Below are positions 1 through 8,427 of a DNA stretch of 16,069 nucleotides, piece after piece (the stretch's first letter is position 1; the number at the start of each line of letters is the position of its first letter). The notes under the pieces are model-generated. The model was not told the origin of the DNA. It saw nothing but the letters and a program-made list of their open reading frames with translations, and searched no databases. The stretch lies in the NCBI GenBank assembly GCA_012961745.1, contig DTYT01000099.1, positions 1-16,069 of the forward strand, written 5' to 3'. This DNA is from Kiritimatiellia bacterium. Lineage in GTDB: Bacteria > Verrucomicrobiota > Kiritimatiellia > B70-G9. The position numbers and the translations under genes are program-made.

Positions 1-1818
1 ATCCAGCACCGCCTTGAACGCCGCCCGCATGGCCACCTCGGTCTTGCCATACCCCACATCCCCACAGACCAGGCGGTCCATGGGTCGCGGGCTCTCCATG
101 TCGCGCTTGACGTCCTCTACCGCGCGGGCTTGATCTTCGGTTTCCACGTAAGGAAACGCCGCCTCGAACTGGCGCTGCCATGCGGTGTCCGCCGAAAAGG
201 CATGCCCGCGCCGCGCCTGGCGGAGAGCCTGCACCTGCAGCATCTCGGCCGCCAGATCCCGCACCGCATGCTGCGCCGCGGATTTCTGGCGCTGCCACCG
301 CCGCGAGTACAACGAGTGGAGTTCAGGTCGGCTGCGTCCCGCTCCAACGTAACGGCTGAGAAGATGAGCCTGATTGACCGGGACGAACAACCGGGATCCA
401 CCGGCGTATTCCACTGCCAGGACCTCCTGCCGGCGTCCATGCATCTCGATGTCGTACAGGCCCAGGTATTTCCCTATGCCGTGTTCCACGTGAACCACCA
501 AGTCACCGGGCTGAATCTCCCTCCACATCCCCCCGGCAGCCTCGCCGGCGTCCGCCGACCGCCGCCGGGGCTTCCTTAGAATCCGGTCCTTCGGCGCCCC
601 GTACAGATCGCTCTCGGCGACCACCATCAACCGCCCCCCGCCGTATACGAACCCGCCGGAAAGGACACCGAGCCGACACGTCGTTCTTCCTCCCCCGTTC
701 TCGGCGGCCTTCCCCGGCAGCCACCCGCCACGCGTTTCCCGAAAGCGCCGCAGGCTGCCCTCGGTGTCGAAAAAGAAGACCACCCGCCAGCCGTCGCGCC
801 TGCGGCGCGCCGCTTCTTCCAGCAGGGTGCTGCGCGACTTCTCAGCGGCATCCGGTTCAAGGTAGCCGCGGTCCAGCGCGGGAACTCCATCAACCGGTTC
901 CAGGTGGAAGAGATCGCCGGCACCACGGCGCCCGTTCCCGTACCGGCCGCATTCCCCGATTTCAACTGCCGCCGCACCCGCGGCACGGAAGCGGTCGGCA
1001 AGCAGTTCCAGCGGCCGCAGGTACTCCATGGCCCCTGCCTCCACCGCCGCCTCTTCATACCGCTCCGCAGCGCAGCGCAGGCGTTCCGGATCGCTCCACA
1101 GCACCACCACCTTTCCCTGCACAAAGGAAACCAAGTCCGTCCCCTCCCTGCGGAGCATCTCCCAGTCCGCCAGAGGCAGAATCACCGCTTCGGTCAGCCG
1201 CGCCACGGAACGCTGCGTGACAGGATCGAAGGTCCGGAGGGACTCAACCCCTTCACCGGAAAACTCCAGGCGTACCGGCATGTCCGCTTCCGCGGGCCAC
1301 ACATCCACGATTCCTCCCCGCCGGGCCGATTCCATACGGCCGCTCACTTGCGGGACGACCTCATATCCCCGGCTTTCCAGATGATGCAGTAGTCGGTCAG
1401 GGTCCTGTCGGGCGCCGGGACGCAGTAGGATCGCTCCTTCCCGCACGAAGGCCGGCGGCGGAAGCTTCTGCATCAGTGCCGGCACCGAGCTGATCACAAG
1501 CGCGGCCCCTTGCAGGATTTTCTGCAGGGCAGCCTGCCGCGCCCCCCTGTCTTCCGGGGCGACATCCTCCGGCCAGTTCTCCCATTCCGGCAGCCTTACC
1601 GGCTCGATTCCCCGGTCACGGGAGAGAACCTGTGAATCCTTCCAGGCCACGTCCAGCGTGGCCGCGCCGTCGGTCACCCACACCACCCGATATCCCGCCG
1701 CGGCCAGCTCCAGCGCCAGCACCGCCTGTGCCGAAAGCGGCATCCCGCCCAGCAACAGTCCGCCCTTCTCCAGCCGTCCGAGGAGCTTGCGCCGGTCGGA
1801 TGCGGACAACCGGATCAT
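1..1818 (-). CDS. mfd: Transcription-repair coupling factor Mfd, N-terminal half (partial)
   Basis: Mfd removes RNA polymerase stalled at DNA damage and recruits UvrA for repair. The window holds 606 codons; the rest lies beyond the left edge. Counting from the ATG at 1818: a UvrB-like N-terminal module with RLPEWENWPED (about 75-85), a middle region with SGGFVYGGGRLMVVAESDLYG (about 387-407, in two parts SGGFVYGGG and VVAESDLYG), the RNA-polymerase-interacting CarD-like domain (about 430-510: GDLVVHVEHGIGKYLGL, VEYAGGSRLFVPV), and the start of the helicase module FPYVETEDQ with Walker A GDVGYGKT (586-593). Checked on the minus strand, the frame is open throughout. GGGGGA lies 4 bases before 1818; an in-frame ATG at 1839 is the alternative start, with an in-frame stop at 1864-1866. 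The N-terminal module is somewhat shorter than in E. coli Mfd. Gene neighbourhood with gsp appears incidental. Confidence 0.95.
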   Translation of the reverse strand, partial: MIRLSASDRRKLLGRLEKGGLLLGGMPLSAQAVLALELAAAGYRVVWVTDGAATLDVAWKDSQVLSRDRGIEPVRLPEWENWPEDVAPEDRGARQAALQKILQGAALVISSVPALMQKLPPPAFVREGAILLRPGARQDPDRLLHHLESRGYEVVPQVSGRMESARRGGIVDVWPAEADMPVRLEFSGEGVESLRTFDPVTQRSVARLTEAVILPLADWEMLRREGTDLVSFVQGKVVVLWSDPERLRCAAERYEEAAVEAGAMEYLRPLELLADRFRAAGAAAVEIGECGRYGNGRRGAGDLFHLEPVDGVPALDRGYLEPDAAEKSRSTLLEEAARRRRDGWRVVFFFDTEGSLRRFRETRGGWLPGKAAENGGGRTTCRLGVLSGGFVYGGGRLMVVAESDLYGAPKDRILRKPRRRSADAGEAAGGMWREIQPGDLVVHVEHGIGKYLGLYDIEMHGRRQEVLAVEYAGGSRLFVPVNQAHLLSRYVGAGRSRPELHSLYSRRWQRQKSAAQHAVRDLAAEMLQVQALRQARRGHAFSADTAWQRQFEAAFPYVETEDQARAVEDVKRDMESPRPMDRLVCGDVGYGKTEVAMRAAFKAVLD

Positions 1819-1848
1819 GTCGTCCCCCGAAGCCCCCATGACGACTCT

Positions 1849-1877
1849 AACGTACTTTCCCTGTCACGACCCGTCAA
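1849..1877 (-). promoter_or_regulatory. Candidate promoter of mfd
   Basis: Minus strand TTGACG (1872-1877, five of six consensus bases), 17-base spacer, then TACGTT (1849-1854, three of six). Transcription would start near 1842. This leaves almost no leader for an ATG at 1839 but about 24 bases for the ATG at 1818, which has its own Shine-Dalgarno. The -10 box is poor, so this is a candidate only. Confidence 0.4.
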
Positions 1878-1923
1878 CGGGAGCCGGCACGGCGGTCCGA
1901 AAGGGAGGCCGCTGGAGGGAGCT

Positions 1924-1939
1924 CCGCACTCCCGTGCGG
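1924..1939 (-). repeat. Small hairpin between gspD and mfd
   Basis: Minus strand CCGCAC-GGGA-GTGCGG forms a perfect 6-bp stem with a GNRA-type GGGA loop. No T-tract follows. It lies between gspD and the mfd promoter candidate and may be the 3' end of the gsp message or only a structured spacer. Confidence 0.4.
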
Positions 1940-1988
1940 GTCAAGGCTCTTGCCGATGCGGGCGTCGTGTCCGCAACGGCCGGGGATG

Positions 1989-2003
1989 AAAAGGGGAACC
2001 CCT
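1989..2003 (-). terminator. Possible weak terminator after gspD
   Basis: On the minus strand AGGG-GTTC-CCCT is followed by TTTC, 34 bases after the gspD stop. The stem is only four to five pairs and the T-tract four bases, so at best partial termination is expected. Confidence 0.25.
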
Positions 2004-2036
2004 GGCTACCACTCGGAGGGCGGCCGCCGTCGCGCG

Positions 2037-4550
2037 TCAGCGCGGGACAATCTCCTCTCCGGCCGGGTCCGCGCCGGTCTTCCGGGGAGCAAAGTTGGTC
2101 TCTGCCGCCAAGTCAGCCGGGGAGACGATGGTGACCCGCGGAGCGGATCCGGTCGATGCCGTTGAAGAGACGGTGGCGGTTGCGATCCGGTTGGTAGCCT
2201 GCGACGAATCCAGCCGCATGCGCAGTTGCAACTTGTGCTTGCGCCGCTGCTCCTTCCTCATCCGGCGGAGCTCCGCCGGCGGGATCTTCGCCAGCTCGCT
2301 TGCCGACCATCCGCGGTACCAGTCCGTGGTATGAGCCAGGGATGCCCGATGCAACCGGCGGGTCTCCTCCTTAAGTTCTTCGGGCGTACTCAACACGTAC
2401 GGCGTGATCAGCACCATCAGTTCGCGGCGGTTGGAAACCGAACCGCGGTCGCGGAACAGCGCCCCCAGCAGCGGGATGTCCCCCAGGATGGGGATCTTCG
2501 ACTCGGTACGCCGACGGCTGCGGTTGACCAAGCCGCCCAGCACGACGGTTTCCCGGTTGGCCACTGCTATCTCGGCGGACATCTCCCTTTTGATGATCAC
2601 CGGGACCTCGTTTTCATCAATCTTGACGGTTTCCAGAAAGTCGTCCGCCTGCTGATTGATCTCCAGGACCACGAACTTCTGGGGGTTGATGCGGGGGGTG
2701 ACGGTGAGGTTGATACCGATGTTGCGGTACTCGTACTGGGAGGTCTGCATCCCGGCGTCGGTTATGCTGGTGGAAGTGACCACCGGCCTTTCCTCGCCCA
2801 CGATGATCTTGGCCTCGGTATTGTCGGTGGTCAGTATGACGGGGGTCTGAAGGATGCGCGCATTGGCGGAACGCTGCACCAGATGGATCACCGCATCCAG
2901 GTTGAGATCGAAGAAGGTGGTGTAGTAGGTCAAGCCCGCCCCCATGCCGGTATCACGGGCTATCTTGCTGGCATCCAGGAACGGTCCTTCTCCAAAGGCA
3001 CCACCGAAGGAGAGCACGGGGTGGCGTATGGTTATGCCTCCCCGGGGACCGAGCCGCTCTTCGTTGTAAACGGTCATCGAGCGCTGCAGCCAGTCGATGC
3101 CCGACTGCACCTCGTCGCTCAGACCCACTTCCATTATCACCGCCTCAATGAGAACCTGGGGCAGCATCACGTCCAGCTTGGCGACGATATTTTCCAAGGC
3201 AGCGATGTCCGAGCGGCGCCCCATCAGCAACAGCGCGTTGGTCCGCTTGTCCGCTAGAATCTTGGTGCTGGGCGAGAGCCGGCCGATCGCGGCCTTCTCC
3301 GCCTCGGTGGCCCGCTGGAGAGCTCGCTGGGCCTGCTTCGATATGTACTCCTCAAGCGCCTGCGCCCGGGTCAGCACCGGCTTCTCTGCCTCCGCCGCAG
3401 CCACGCCGCGGGCTTCCTTCTCCGCCTTGGCCGCCCCGATGAACTCATTCAGGATGGATGCGATTTCTTCTGCATTGGCGTACTCGAGTTTCACTACCTT
3501 GACCACGATCTCCGGCTCTACCGGCCGATCCAGAACCGATACGATCTTGTCAAAAAAGGCGAAGTTTTCCGGCGGCGAAATGATGATCAGGATGTTGGTC
3601 CGGTCATCCGACACCATCTTGACCTTTCCCCGGATAATCCCGCGCTCGGCGAGCTCCGCCGAGGTCACCTGGGCCTGCACGGCCCGCGTCACGCTCGGCC
3701 GGATTACGCCCGGGGGAGTCACCGGCCGCCTCACCTGCGGCTGGGGAGTGGGCTTCTGCTGGGATTCCTGGATCAACTCCTGTAGCTTGGCGGCCACCTT
3801 GCCCGCCTCCGCATAGCGCAGTTCATAGATACGGGTTTCCATCTTGGGAATCATCGGCCGGTCGAGGTACTCGATGATTTCGAGGATGCGCTGAAGATTG
3901 TTGGCGGTGTCGGTGATCAGCAGCGCGTTGGTCCTTTCCAGCGCCTGGATCTTACCATAGCCGTGCATCAGACCCTGTATGATCGGCTGAATCTCTTTGA
4001 AATCCACATACTTGAGTTCCACGATCTGGCTTATGAGGCGGTCCACCTCGGGGAATGCGACCTCCGGCAGCTCTATCTGCGTGGGAATTCCTTCCTGGCG
4101 CACGGCGGCCGCTTGGACCACCTTCAGGAACTTGTCTCCCAGCGGGACCATAGTGATGTTGTGCATCGCGAGCACCGTCTCGATGGCCTGCTTGGCTTCC
4201 TCTTCAGTCAGCCGCGTCTGGCCCCGCAGGGTGATCGTGGCGTTCAAGCCGGGAGCCTTGATGACCGTCCTGCCAGTCAACTCAGCGTAGAAGCCCAGGA
4301 CCTGGTCCAGCGGTGCATCCCGAAAATTGAGGGATATCATCCGGCCGGTCCGCTTCACGCTGGGCTGGTCCGAGAGCCCCCCACCGGGTCGAGCCCCCGA
4401 GGAGGACAGGCCCGGGCGCCATGACGGTCTGCCGCCAGGAAATCCCCGGCTCGGCGCCTGCCCTTGCACCGGCAGAGTAGAAACCACCAGCGCCGCGGTG
4501 CATCCCCAGCCCACGATCCGGTGGAATGCCTGGCCGAAGCAGTATTTCAC
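2037..4550 (-). CDS. gspD: Type II secretion outer-membrane secretin GspD
   Basis: Forms the gated outer-membrane pore. The protein has 837 residues, longer than the common 650-700. A signal peptide covers about 1-31 (hydrophobic core GWGCTAALVVSTL, likely cut after GQA). A Gly/Pro/Ser linker is followed by N0 (71-145), N1 (172-232), N2 (238-345), N3 (350-460) and the secretin domain (461-720) with VLIEAVIMEVGL, VTPRINP, VVLGGLV and PILGDIPLLGALFR. Two insertions stand out: a Pro/Gln-rich one in N2 (262-300) and an Ala/Glu/Lys-rich one in N3 (374-428). A 117-residue basic, then Ser/Thr/Ala-rich tail follows the secretin domain; it lies where the pilotin-binding S-domain would be but I do not recognise it as one. 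The start is GTG at 4550 in a GTGA overlap with gspM. Having gspD last, instead of near gspC, is unusual. Confidence 0.95.
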   Translation of the reverse strand: MKYCFGQAFHRIVGWGCTAALVVSTLPVQGQAPSRGFPGGRPSWRPGLSSSGARPGGGLSDQPSVKRTGRMISLNFRDAPLDQVLGFYAELTGRTVIKAPGLNATITLRGQTRLTEEEAKQAIETVLAMHNITMVPLGDKFLKVVQAAAVRQEGIPTQIELPEVAFPEVDRLISQIVELKYVDFKEIQPIIQGLMHGYGKIQALERTNALLITDTANNLQRILEIIEYLDRPMIPKMETRIYELRYAEAGKVAAKLQELIQESQQKPTPQPQVRRPVTPPGVIRPSVTRAVQAQVTSAELAERGIIRGKVKMVSDDRTNILIIISPPENFAFFDKIVSVLDRPVEPEIVVKVVKLEYANAEEIASILNEFIGAAKAEKEARGVAAAEAEKPVLTRAQALEEYISKQAQRALQRATEAEKAAIGRLSPSTKILADKRTNALLLMGRRSDIAALENIVAKLDVMLPQVLIEAVIMEVGLSDEVQSGIDWLQRSMTVYNEERLGPRGGITIRHPVLSFGGAFGEGPFLDASKIARDTGMGAGLTYYTTFFDLNLDAVIHLVQRSANARILQTPVILTTDNTEAKIIVGEERPVVTSTSITDAGMQTSQYEYRNIGINLTVTPRINPQKFVVLEINQQADDFLETVKIDENEVPVIIKREMSAEIAVANRETVVLGGLVNRSRRRTESKIPILGDIPLLGALFRDRGSVSNRRELMVLITPYVLSTPEELKEETRRLHRASLAHTTDWYRGWSASELAKIPPAELRRMRKEQRRKHKLQLRMRLDSSQATNRIATATVSSTASTGSAPRVTIVSPADLAAETNFAPRKTGADPAGEEIVPR

Positions 4551-5113
4551 CTTTTCCGCGTACCCCCGCTGCCGCCCGCCGTCTCCCGGCTCCCGCGGGT
4601 ATAGGCCACCACCAGCTTCAAGGTGCCCTTGAGCTCCCCCGGCCCGCCCTGCGCCGGACTGACCGTCAACTGGTCAATGTCAAACATAGCACCGCTGGTC
4701 TGTATATCATACAGAAAATGCACCAGTGACTCCAGGCTCCCCTGCCAACTGCAGTTCACCGCGACCTGAAACAGATCTCCCAGATCTTTCTCCTTCTCCG
4801 GCTCGCGCCGCAACAGTTGAAATCCGTGCCGCCGCGCCATGCGTTCCAAGTTCTTCAATATCTCTGCGGTCACGTCCTGTCCGAGCTCGTACCGGGGCAA
4901 CTGGCGCGAGAGTTCGGCGAAACGCCTTTCCAGCTGGGGCCGGCGCCGGATGGACCGCTCGATCCACTCGATCCTTTTCCGCCCTTCCATGATCCGCGAA
5001 CGGGTCTTCTTCCACTCTTCCAGCGTGGCCGATCCCCACCAGAAGGAAATCCCTGCCAGCACCACCACCAACGTAAGCCACCCCAGCACCATTTCGCGCC
5101 TGGTGATCTTCAC
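4547..5113 (-). CDS. gspM: Type II secretion protein GspM (PilO-like)
   Basis: Bitopic inner-membrane protein that dimerises with GspL. The 188-residue protein has a short basic N-terminus (KITRREM), one membrane helix at about 8-28 (VLGWLTLVVVLAGISFWW), a coiled coil of about 30-70 (EEWKKTRSRIMEGRKRIEW) and a ferredoxin-like fold with VNCSWQGSLESLVHFLYDIQ and KLVVAYTRG. Size and order match GspM/PilO, although sequence similarity in this family is weak, so context carries much of the call. It starts with GTG at 5113 overlapping the gspL stop (GTGA), with GGAGG 9 bases upstream inside gspL; it ends in the same kind of GTGA overlap with gspD. Confidence 0.82.
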   Translation of the reverse strand: MKITRREMVLGWLTLVVVLAGISFWWGSATLEEWKKTRSRIMEGRKRIEWIERSIRRRPQLERRFAELSRQLPRYELGQDVTAEILKNLERMARRHGFQLLRREPEKEKDLGDLFQVAVNCSWQGSLESLVHFLYDIQTSGAMFDIDQLTVSPAQGGPGELKGTLKLVVAYTRGSRETAGGSGGTRKR

Positions 5114-6495
5114 TTACCCCCACCTCCCAGCAGGCAGCGGACCTTGAATTCGCTGACCACTTGCCGTCCCCGCCGGCGAGTGGTCACCCCCTCGGGCTTC
5201 ACCGAACTGAAAAAGTCCGACTTCTCCAGCGCCGCAAAGAACTCGTAGATCGGCTCGGTACGTTCAGCGGTTCCCCGTAGCTGCACCCCCCGGCCCTTCT
5301 TGTATGCAAACGCGGTGAGATCCACACCGCCGGGCATCAGCGAGACTACCTCCCGCAGCGCCTCCAGCACCGAGTGCGACCGGTCCGCATAACTCTCCAG
5401 CCCGCGCACCTTGCGGCGCAATTCCCGCAGTTCTGCCGCCGGCCGCGCCATGGTCTGCTCCCGCCTGAGCACCGCCTCCAGCCGCGTCCGTTGTATCTGC
5501 GACACCGCCGCCATCCCCCCCATCAGTCCCAGCCACAGGATTACCACCGCGACCGCGGCGGTCACCACCCGGCGCCGCGTACGCCGGTATCGCACCGTCT
5601 GCTCCCATTCAGCCGGCGCCAGGTTGATCGCCCGCTCCACGCGCAAAGCCCGTAAGGCGGCCCCGGCGGCAATTTCCACCGCCAGATCCGCTTGGCGCCG
5701 TTCCACCGGCAGCTCCAGCACATCGCCCAAGCGCCTGCACCATGCCGGCTCCTCACCATCGAAAACCACCTCGATCCGGACGGCGGCCGGAGCTCCCCAC
5801 TGCGCCTCCAGTGCGGCCAACGTGTATGCAATCTCCCTGCCGGCTTCCCCGGCGACATCCTCGGGCGTCAACTCGCCTTCCGGCATCTCGATCACACGGA
5901 ATTCCAGGGGCCCGTAGCGGTCGGCTGCCAAAAGCAGCATCCGCCGGCCTTCTTTCTCGTGCAGCAGCAACCAGGCTTTCCTGGACCCCTCATCTATCTT
6001 CTCCCCCCGCAGCCATTCCCAAAGTGCCAGCGATTCGCAGTCCACGCGCCACAGGCCGGCACTCAAACCCCGGAAGAAATCCCCGGCCTCATCCACCCGG
6101 CCCCGCTCTACGGAGGCCAGAAGTATCCGCAGCCGATCACCCCCGTGATGAACAACTTCGAAGTCCCAGTACAATCGTTCCGGAGGCAACGGAGAAAGCT
6201 TGTCCAGCTGCAATTCGGCCATGGCCGACAGCTCGGCCTCGTCGACCGCCGGCAGCTCCAGCACGCGCACCAGCACCTCCCGGGCCGCCATAACCCAGAC
6301 CAGGGCGCCCCCCCTGCGCGAACAGAGAGCCCGCAACCGGTCTTGGCGACCTTTCCCGCGGGCCCCTTCTTCCGGCTCGGGCAGCTCGACCGATTCGGCA
6401 CCCAACCGTCTGATATCGCCGTCGCTGCGTTCAGCAACCGCAACACAGGCACGCTTCCTGCCCACCCACAGTCCGCTGGCTCTTGCCTTCGCCAT
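5110..6495 (-). CDS. gspL: Type II secretion platform protein GspL (PilM/PilN-like)
   Basis: Inner-membrane protein that ties the cytoplasmic ATPase GspE to the periplasmic GspM. From the ATG at 6495 the protein has 461 residues. Residues 1-300 form an actin-like cytoplasmic domain (PilM-like), with AMAELQLDKLSPLPPERLYW (91-110) typical of the family. Then comes a basic RYRRTRRR and a single membrane helix (about 310-330), a coiled-coil stretch (340-368) and a ferredoxin-like PilN-type domain with SLMPGGVDLTAFAYKKG and VQLRGTAERTEPIYEFFAALE. This is the GspL architecture, with a recognisable PilN-like periplasmic end. The start is supported by AGGG at 7 bases and by the 20-base gap after gspK; the longer frame to 6588 would overlap gspK. 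Its TGA overlaps the gspM GTG. Confidence 0.85.
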   Translation of the reverse strand: MAKARASGLWVGRKRACVAVAERSDGDIRRLGAESVELPEPEEGARGKGRQDRLRALCSRRGGALVWVMAAREVLVRVLELPAVDEAELSAMAELQLDKLSPLPPERLYWDFEVVHHGGDRLRILLASVERGRVDEAGDFFRGLSAGLWRVDCESLALWEWLRGEKIDEGSRKAWLLLHEKEGRRMLLLAADRYGPLEFRVIEMPEGELTPEDVAGEAGREIAYTLAALEAQWGAPAAVRIEVVFDGEEPAWCRRLGDVLELPVERRQADLAVEIAAGAALRALRVERAINLAPAEWEQTVRYRRTRRRVVTAAVAVVILWLGLMGGMAAVSQIQRTRLEAVLRREQTMARPAAELRELRRKVRGLESYADRSHSVLEALREVVSLMPGGVDLTAFAYKKGRGVQLRGTAERTEPIYEFFAALEKSDFFSSVKPEGVTTRRRGRQVVSEFKVRCLLGGGGK

Positions 6496-6515
6496 CTTGC
6501 GGCCCTGCCCTCCAC

Positions 6516-7612
6516 TCAGCTCTTGGTAGCGGCATCCTCCCTCCAGAACACCACGCGCACGTTGTCGCCCTCGCATTCCAGCACACACCAGACAACCACC
6601 GCCAGATCCCCCACCTGTCCGGTCGAAACCACCCGCAGGTACTTGCGGCTGCTCACCGTTATGCGCTGAGCCACGTCCCGGGAAAGGCCTGCGGCCGCGA
6701 TCACCTCTTCGACGCTCGTAAACCCGTCATCCCGCGTGCCCGCCTCGCCGTCCGACCCCTTCCGCCCCTCGATAATAGCATCAACGGCAAGCTCATCAAT
6801 CTCGGGGATGGTGAGTAACACTTCGCGACTGGCGGTGTTCACGTTCACCCGTCCGTCGCCCCATACCGTGAGCCAGCGCGCAATGCCCGTGTAAGGCGGT
6901 TCGTCTTCCCCCTCCGCCGGGCCACCGTACACTATCCGCGGGGTGAAGCCCTTTATCAGCAACAGCTCATCCACGGTGTCCAGCGGCCCGTTCTTACATT
7001 CATATCCCCGGTCCCGGTAGAAGGGATCATCCGACTCCGCCCCGTTGAGCCGGTGTTCTTCGTTGGCATCCACCCAGTCGCGGAAGCAATCTATCAGTTC
7101 GTCCCATTTCTCCTCGGGAACGTTTCCCAGATCCAGAATCTCTTCCCAATCCTCGTCGGTCAGCAGGTTCACGTTACGCCGCCCTTCCTCGGGAACAATG
7201 TCCAGCATCAGCTTGCCCCGCCCCAGATTCCGCTCCAGTCCGCGCACACCGATCCCGCGGGATATGTGCAAGGCAGCCAGCATCAGATCTCCCTCGTCAG
7301 CTTCGGGAAAATCCTCCTCCGATGAAACGTCCCCCAGATGGGCCAGGATGTAGCGCGCCAGCTCGACCCCCCCCGTGCCAGATACTCCGCCGCCAGCCGC
7401 TTGCGGAATTGTGAACTGATCGCCGCCTCCACCTGCATGTTGAAGGCCAGCCCTCCCACCATCAGGGAAAGCATCAGCAACACCCAGAGCGCCACCACCA
7501 GCGCCGATCCGGTCCGCCCGGAGCGGAGTCCCGCCGGCGGCCTTACCCGCAACAACCGCGGGGCATCCACATGCCGAGGTGCCGGTTCCGGCTTTTGCTT
7601 GCTCGGGGTCAT
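6516..7612 (-). CDS. gspK: Minor pseudopilin GspK, split by a frameshift at a G8 run
   Basis: GspK caps the pseudopilus tip with GspI and GspJ. The gene starts with ATG at 7612 overlapping the gspJ stop (ATGA). The first frame gives 82 good residues: leader, G35|SALVVALWVLLMLSL without Glu at mature position 5 (normal for GspK), then FRKRLAAEYLARGG. Left in this frame it would stop at 7283 after 109 residues, the last part nonsense. The GspK body continues one base out of register, from GTC at 7367: VELARYILAHLG, NVNLLTDEDW, a domain with DWVDANEEHRLNGAE, then VNVNTASREVLL (about 256-267, the helix-hairpin-helix found in GspK), ending at 6516. Joined, it would be about 365 residues, a normal GspK. 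The join lies in eight G residues; nine G, or a -1 slip, restores LARGGVELARY. Whether it is a real interruption or a sequencing error cannot be told from this read. Confidence 0.88.
7367..7374 (-). other. Run of eight G at the gspK frame break
   Basis: On the minus strand CGG GGG GGG TCG is read in the first gspK frame; the second frame needs CGG GGG GGG GTC. The run contains G GGG GGG, which fits the X XXY YYZ pattern of -1 slippery sites. It is the longest single-base run I see in the window; runs of seven at 5515-5521, 6308-6314, 8044-8050 and 14776-14782 keep their genes in frame. Confidence 0.8.
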
Positions 7613-8406
7613 CGCCTGATGATCGTGGTCCTCCCGCTCCGCTCGGTGGTGAGCGGCTCGCCGGCGGCGGAGCCCGCCCTGCCGTCCGCGCCCGTACCGG
7701 TCGCACCGCGGCGGCCGGTCGGGAGGACCGTTTCGCCCAGCTCCGGGGCCAGCGGGATCTCCACCAGCCGCTTGAGTACCACCGGCTCGCCGTACTCCTC
7801 GAGGGGATCCAGATAGAGGGAAACCTCCACCAACCGGGGCAGGGAGTTGGTATCCTCCCAGTCCTCCTCCCAGATCTGGTCTTCGGGATCGTAGAAGCGC
7901 AGGTTAAGCCCCCGCACCTGATCGGAAACCGTCCAGCTCTCCGGATAAAGTCCTTCCTCGTCCATCAGCGGGGGATAGGCCCACGCTTTCATCACCGGCT
8001 CGCCCCGGTCGTCGGTGCCGATTTCCAGGAGCAGCCGATGCAGCCCCCCCGCCAGCGGGGAGTCGGGAGGCAGGAAAGCTTCACCCGAGCAGACCCAGCT
8101 CACGCTGTCGGCGGGGTACCGGCCGGAGTCGTCGGTAAAGCGCATCCCGTACTTCGAGGGGTGGGTGGTGAAATAGGCGGCCGAACGCAGGGCGGTGACC
8201 AGTTGGTTCATCACGATCTCGCCGTGGTGCAGTTCCTCGAGGAAGGCACTGCCCCGTCTCCAGGCATTCACGGCAGTCACGAAGGTGGCCATTATCACGG
8301 TCAGGGCCGCCGACAGTATGGCCAGGGCCACCAGCAACTCCACCAGCGTGAAGCCGGGGGTCAGGCCTTGCCCCCCGATAGCCGCCGCCGGTTTCCCACC
8401 CTCCAC
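7609..8406 (-). CDS. gspJ: Minor pseudopilin GspJ
   Basis: Minor pseudopilin of the pseudopilus tip. The 265-residue protein has the prepilin motif PG|FTLVE (cleavage after Gly18, Glu23 at mature position 5), the helix LLVALAILSAALTVIMATF, and a large globular domain with MNQLVTALRSA after the helix, as in GspJ. Near residue 175-190 it has LNLRFYDPEDQIWEEDW, the usual GspJ strand and Trp-rich loop. The start is GTG at 8406 with an excellent AAGGAGG at 8 bases (8415-8421); gspI ends 21 bases upstream. The last 35 residues are Gly/Arg/Thr-rich and look disordered, making the protein somewhat longer than many GspJ. Its TGA overlaps the gspK ATG as ATGA. Confidence 0.92.
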   Translation of the reverse strand: MEGGKPAAAIGGQGLTPGFTLVELLVALAILSAALTVIMATFVTAVNAWRRGSAFLEELHHGEIVMNQLVTALRSAAYFTTHPSKYGMRFTDDSGRYPADSVSWVCSGEAFLPPDSPLAGGLHRLLLEIGTDDRGEPVMKAWAYPPLMDEEGLYPESWTVSDQVRGLNLRFYDPEDQIWEEDWEDTNSLPRLVEVSLYLDPLEEYGEPVVLKRLVEIPLAPELGETVLPTGRRGATGTGADGRAGSAAGEPLTTERSGRTTIIRR

Positions 8407-8427
8407 TGCATTCGCCTCCTTCAGTAT

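Noticed and set aside
1924..1939. Intrinsic terminator at the CCGCAC-GGGA-GTGCGG hairpin
   Set aside because: The stem is short and is not followed by a T-tract.
2226..3257. A 343-codon plus-strand open frame opposite gspD
   Set aside because: Composition is rich in His, Gln and Gly, as expected from reverse reading of GspD; no motif and no plausible start signal.
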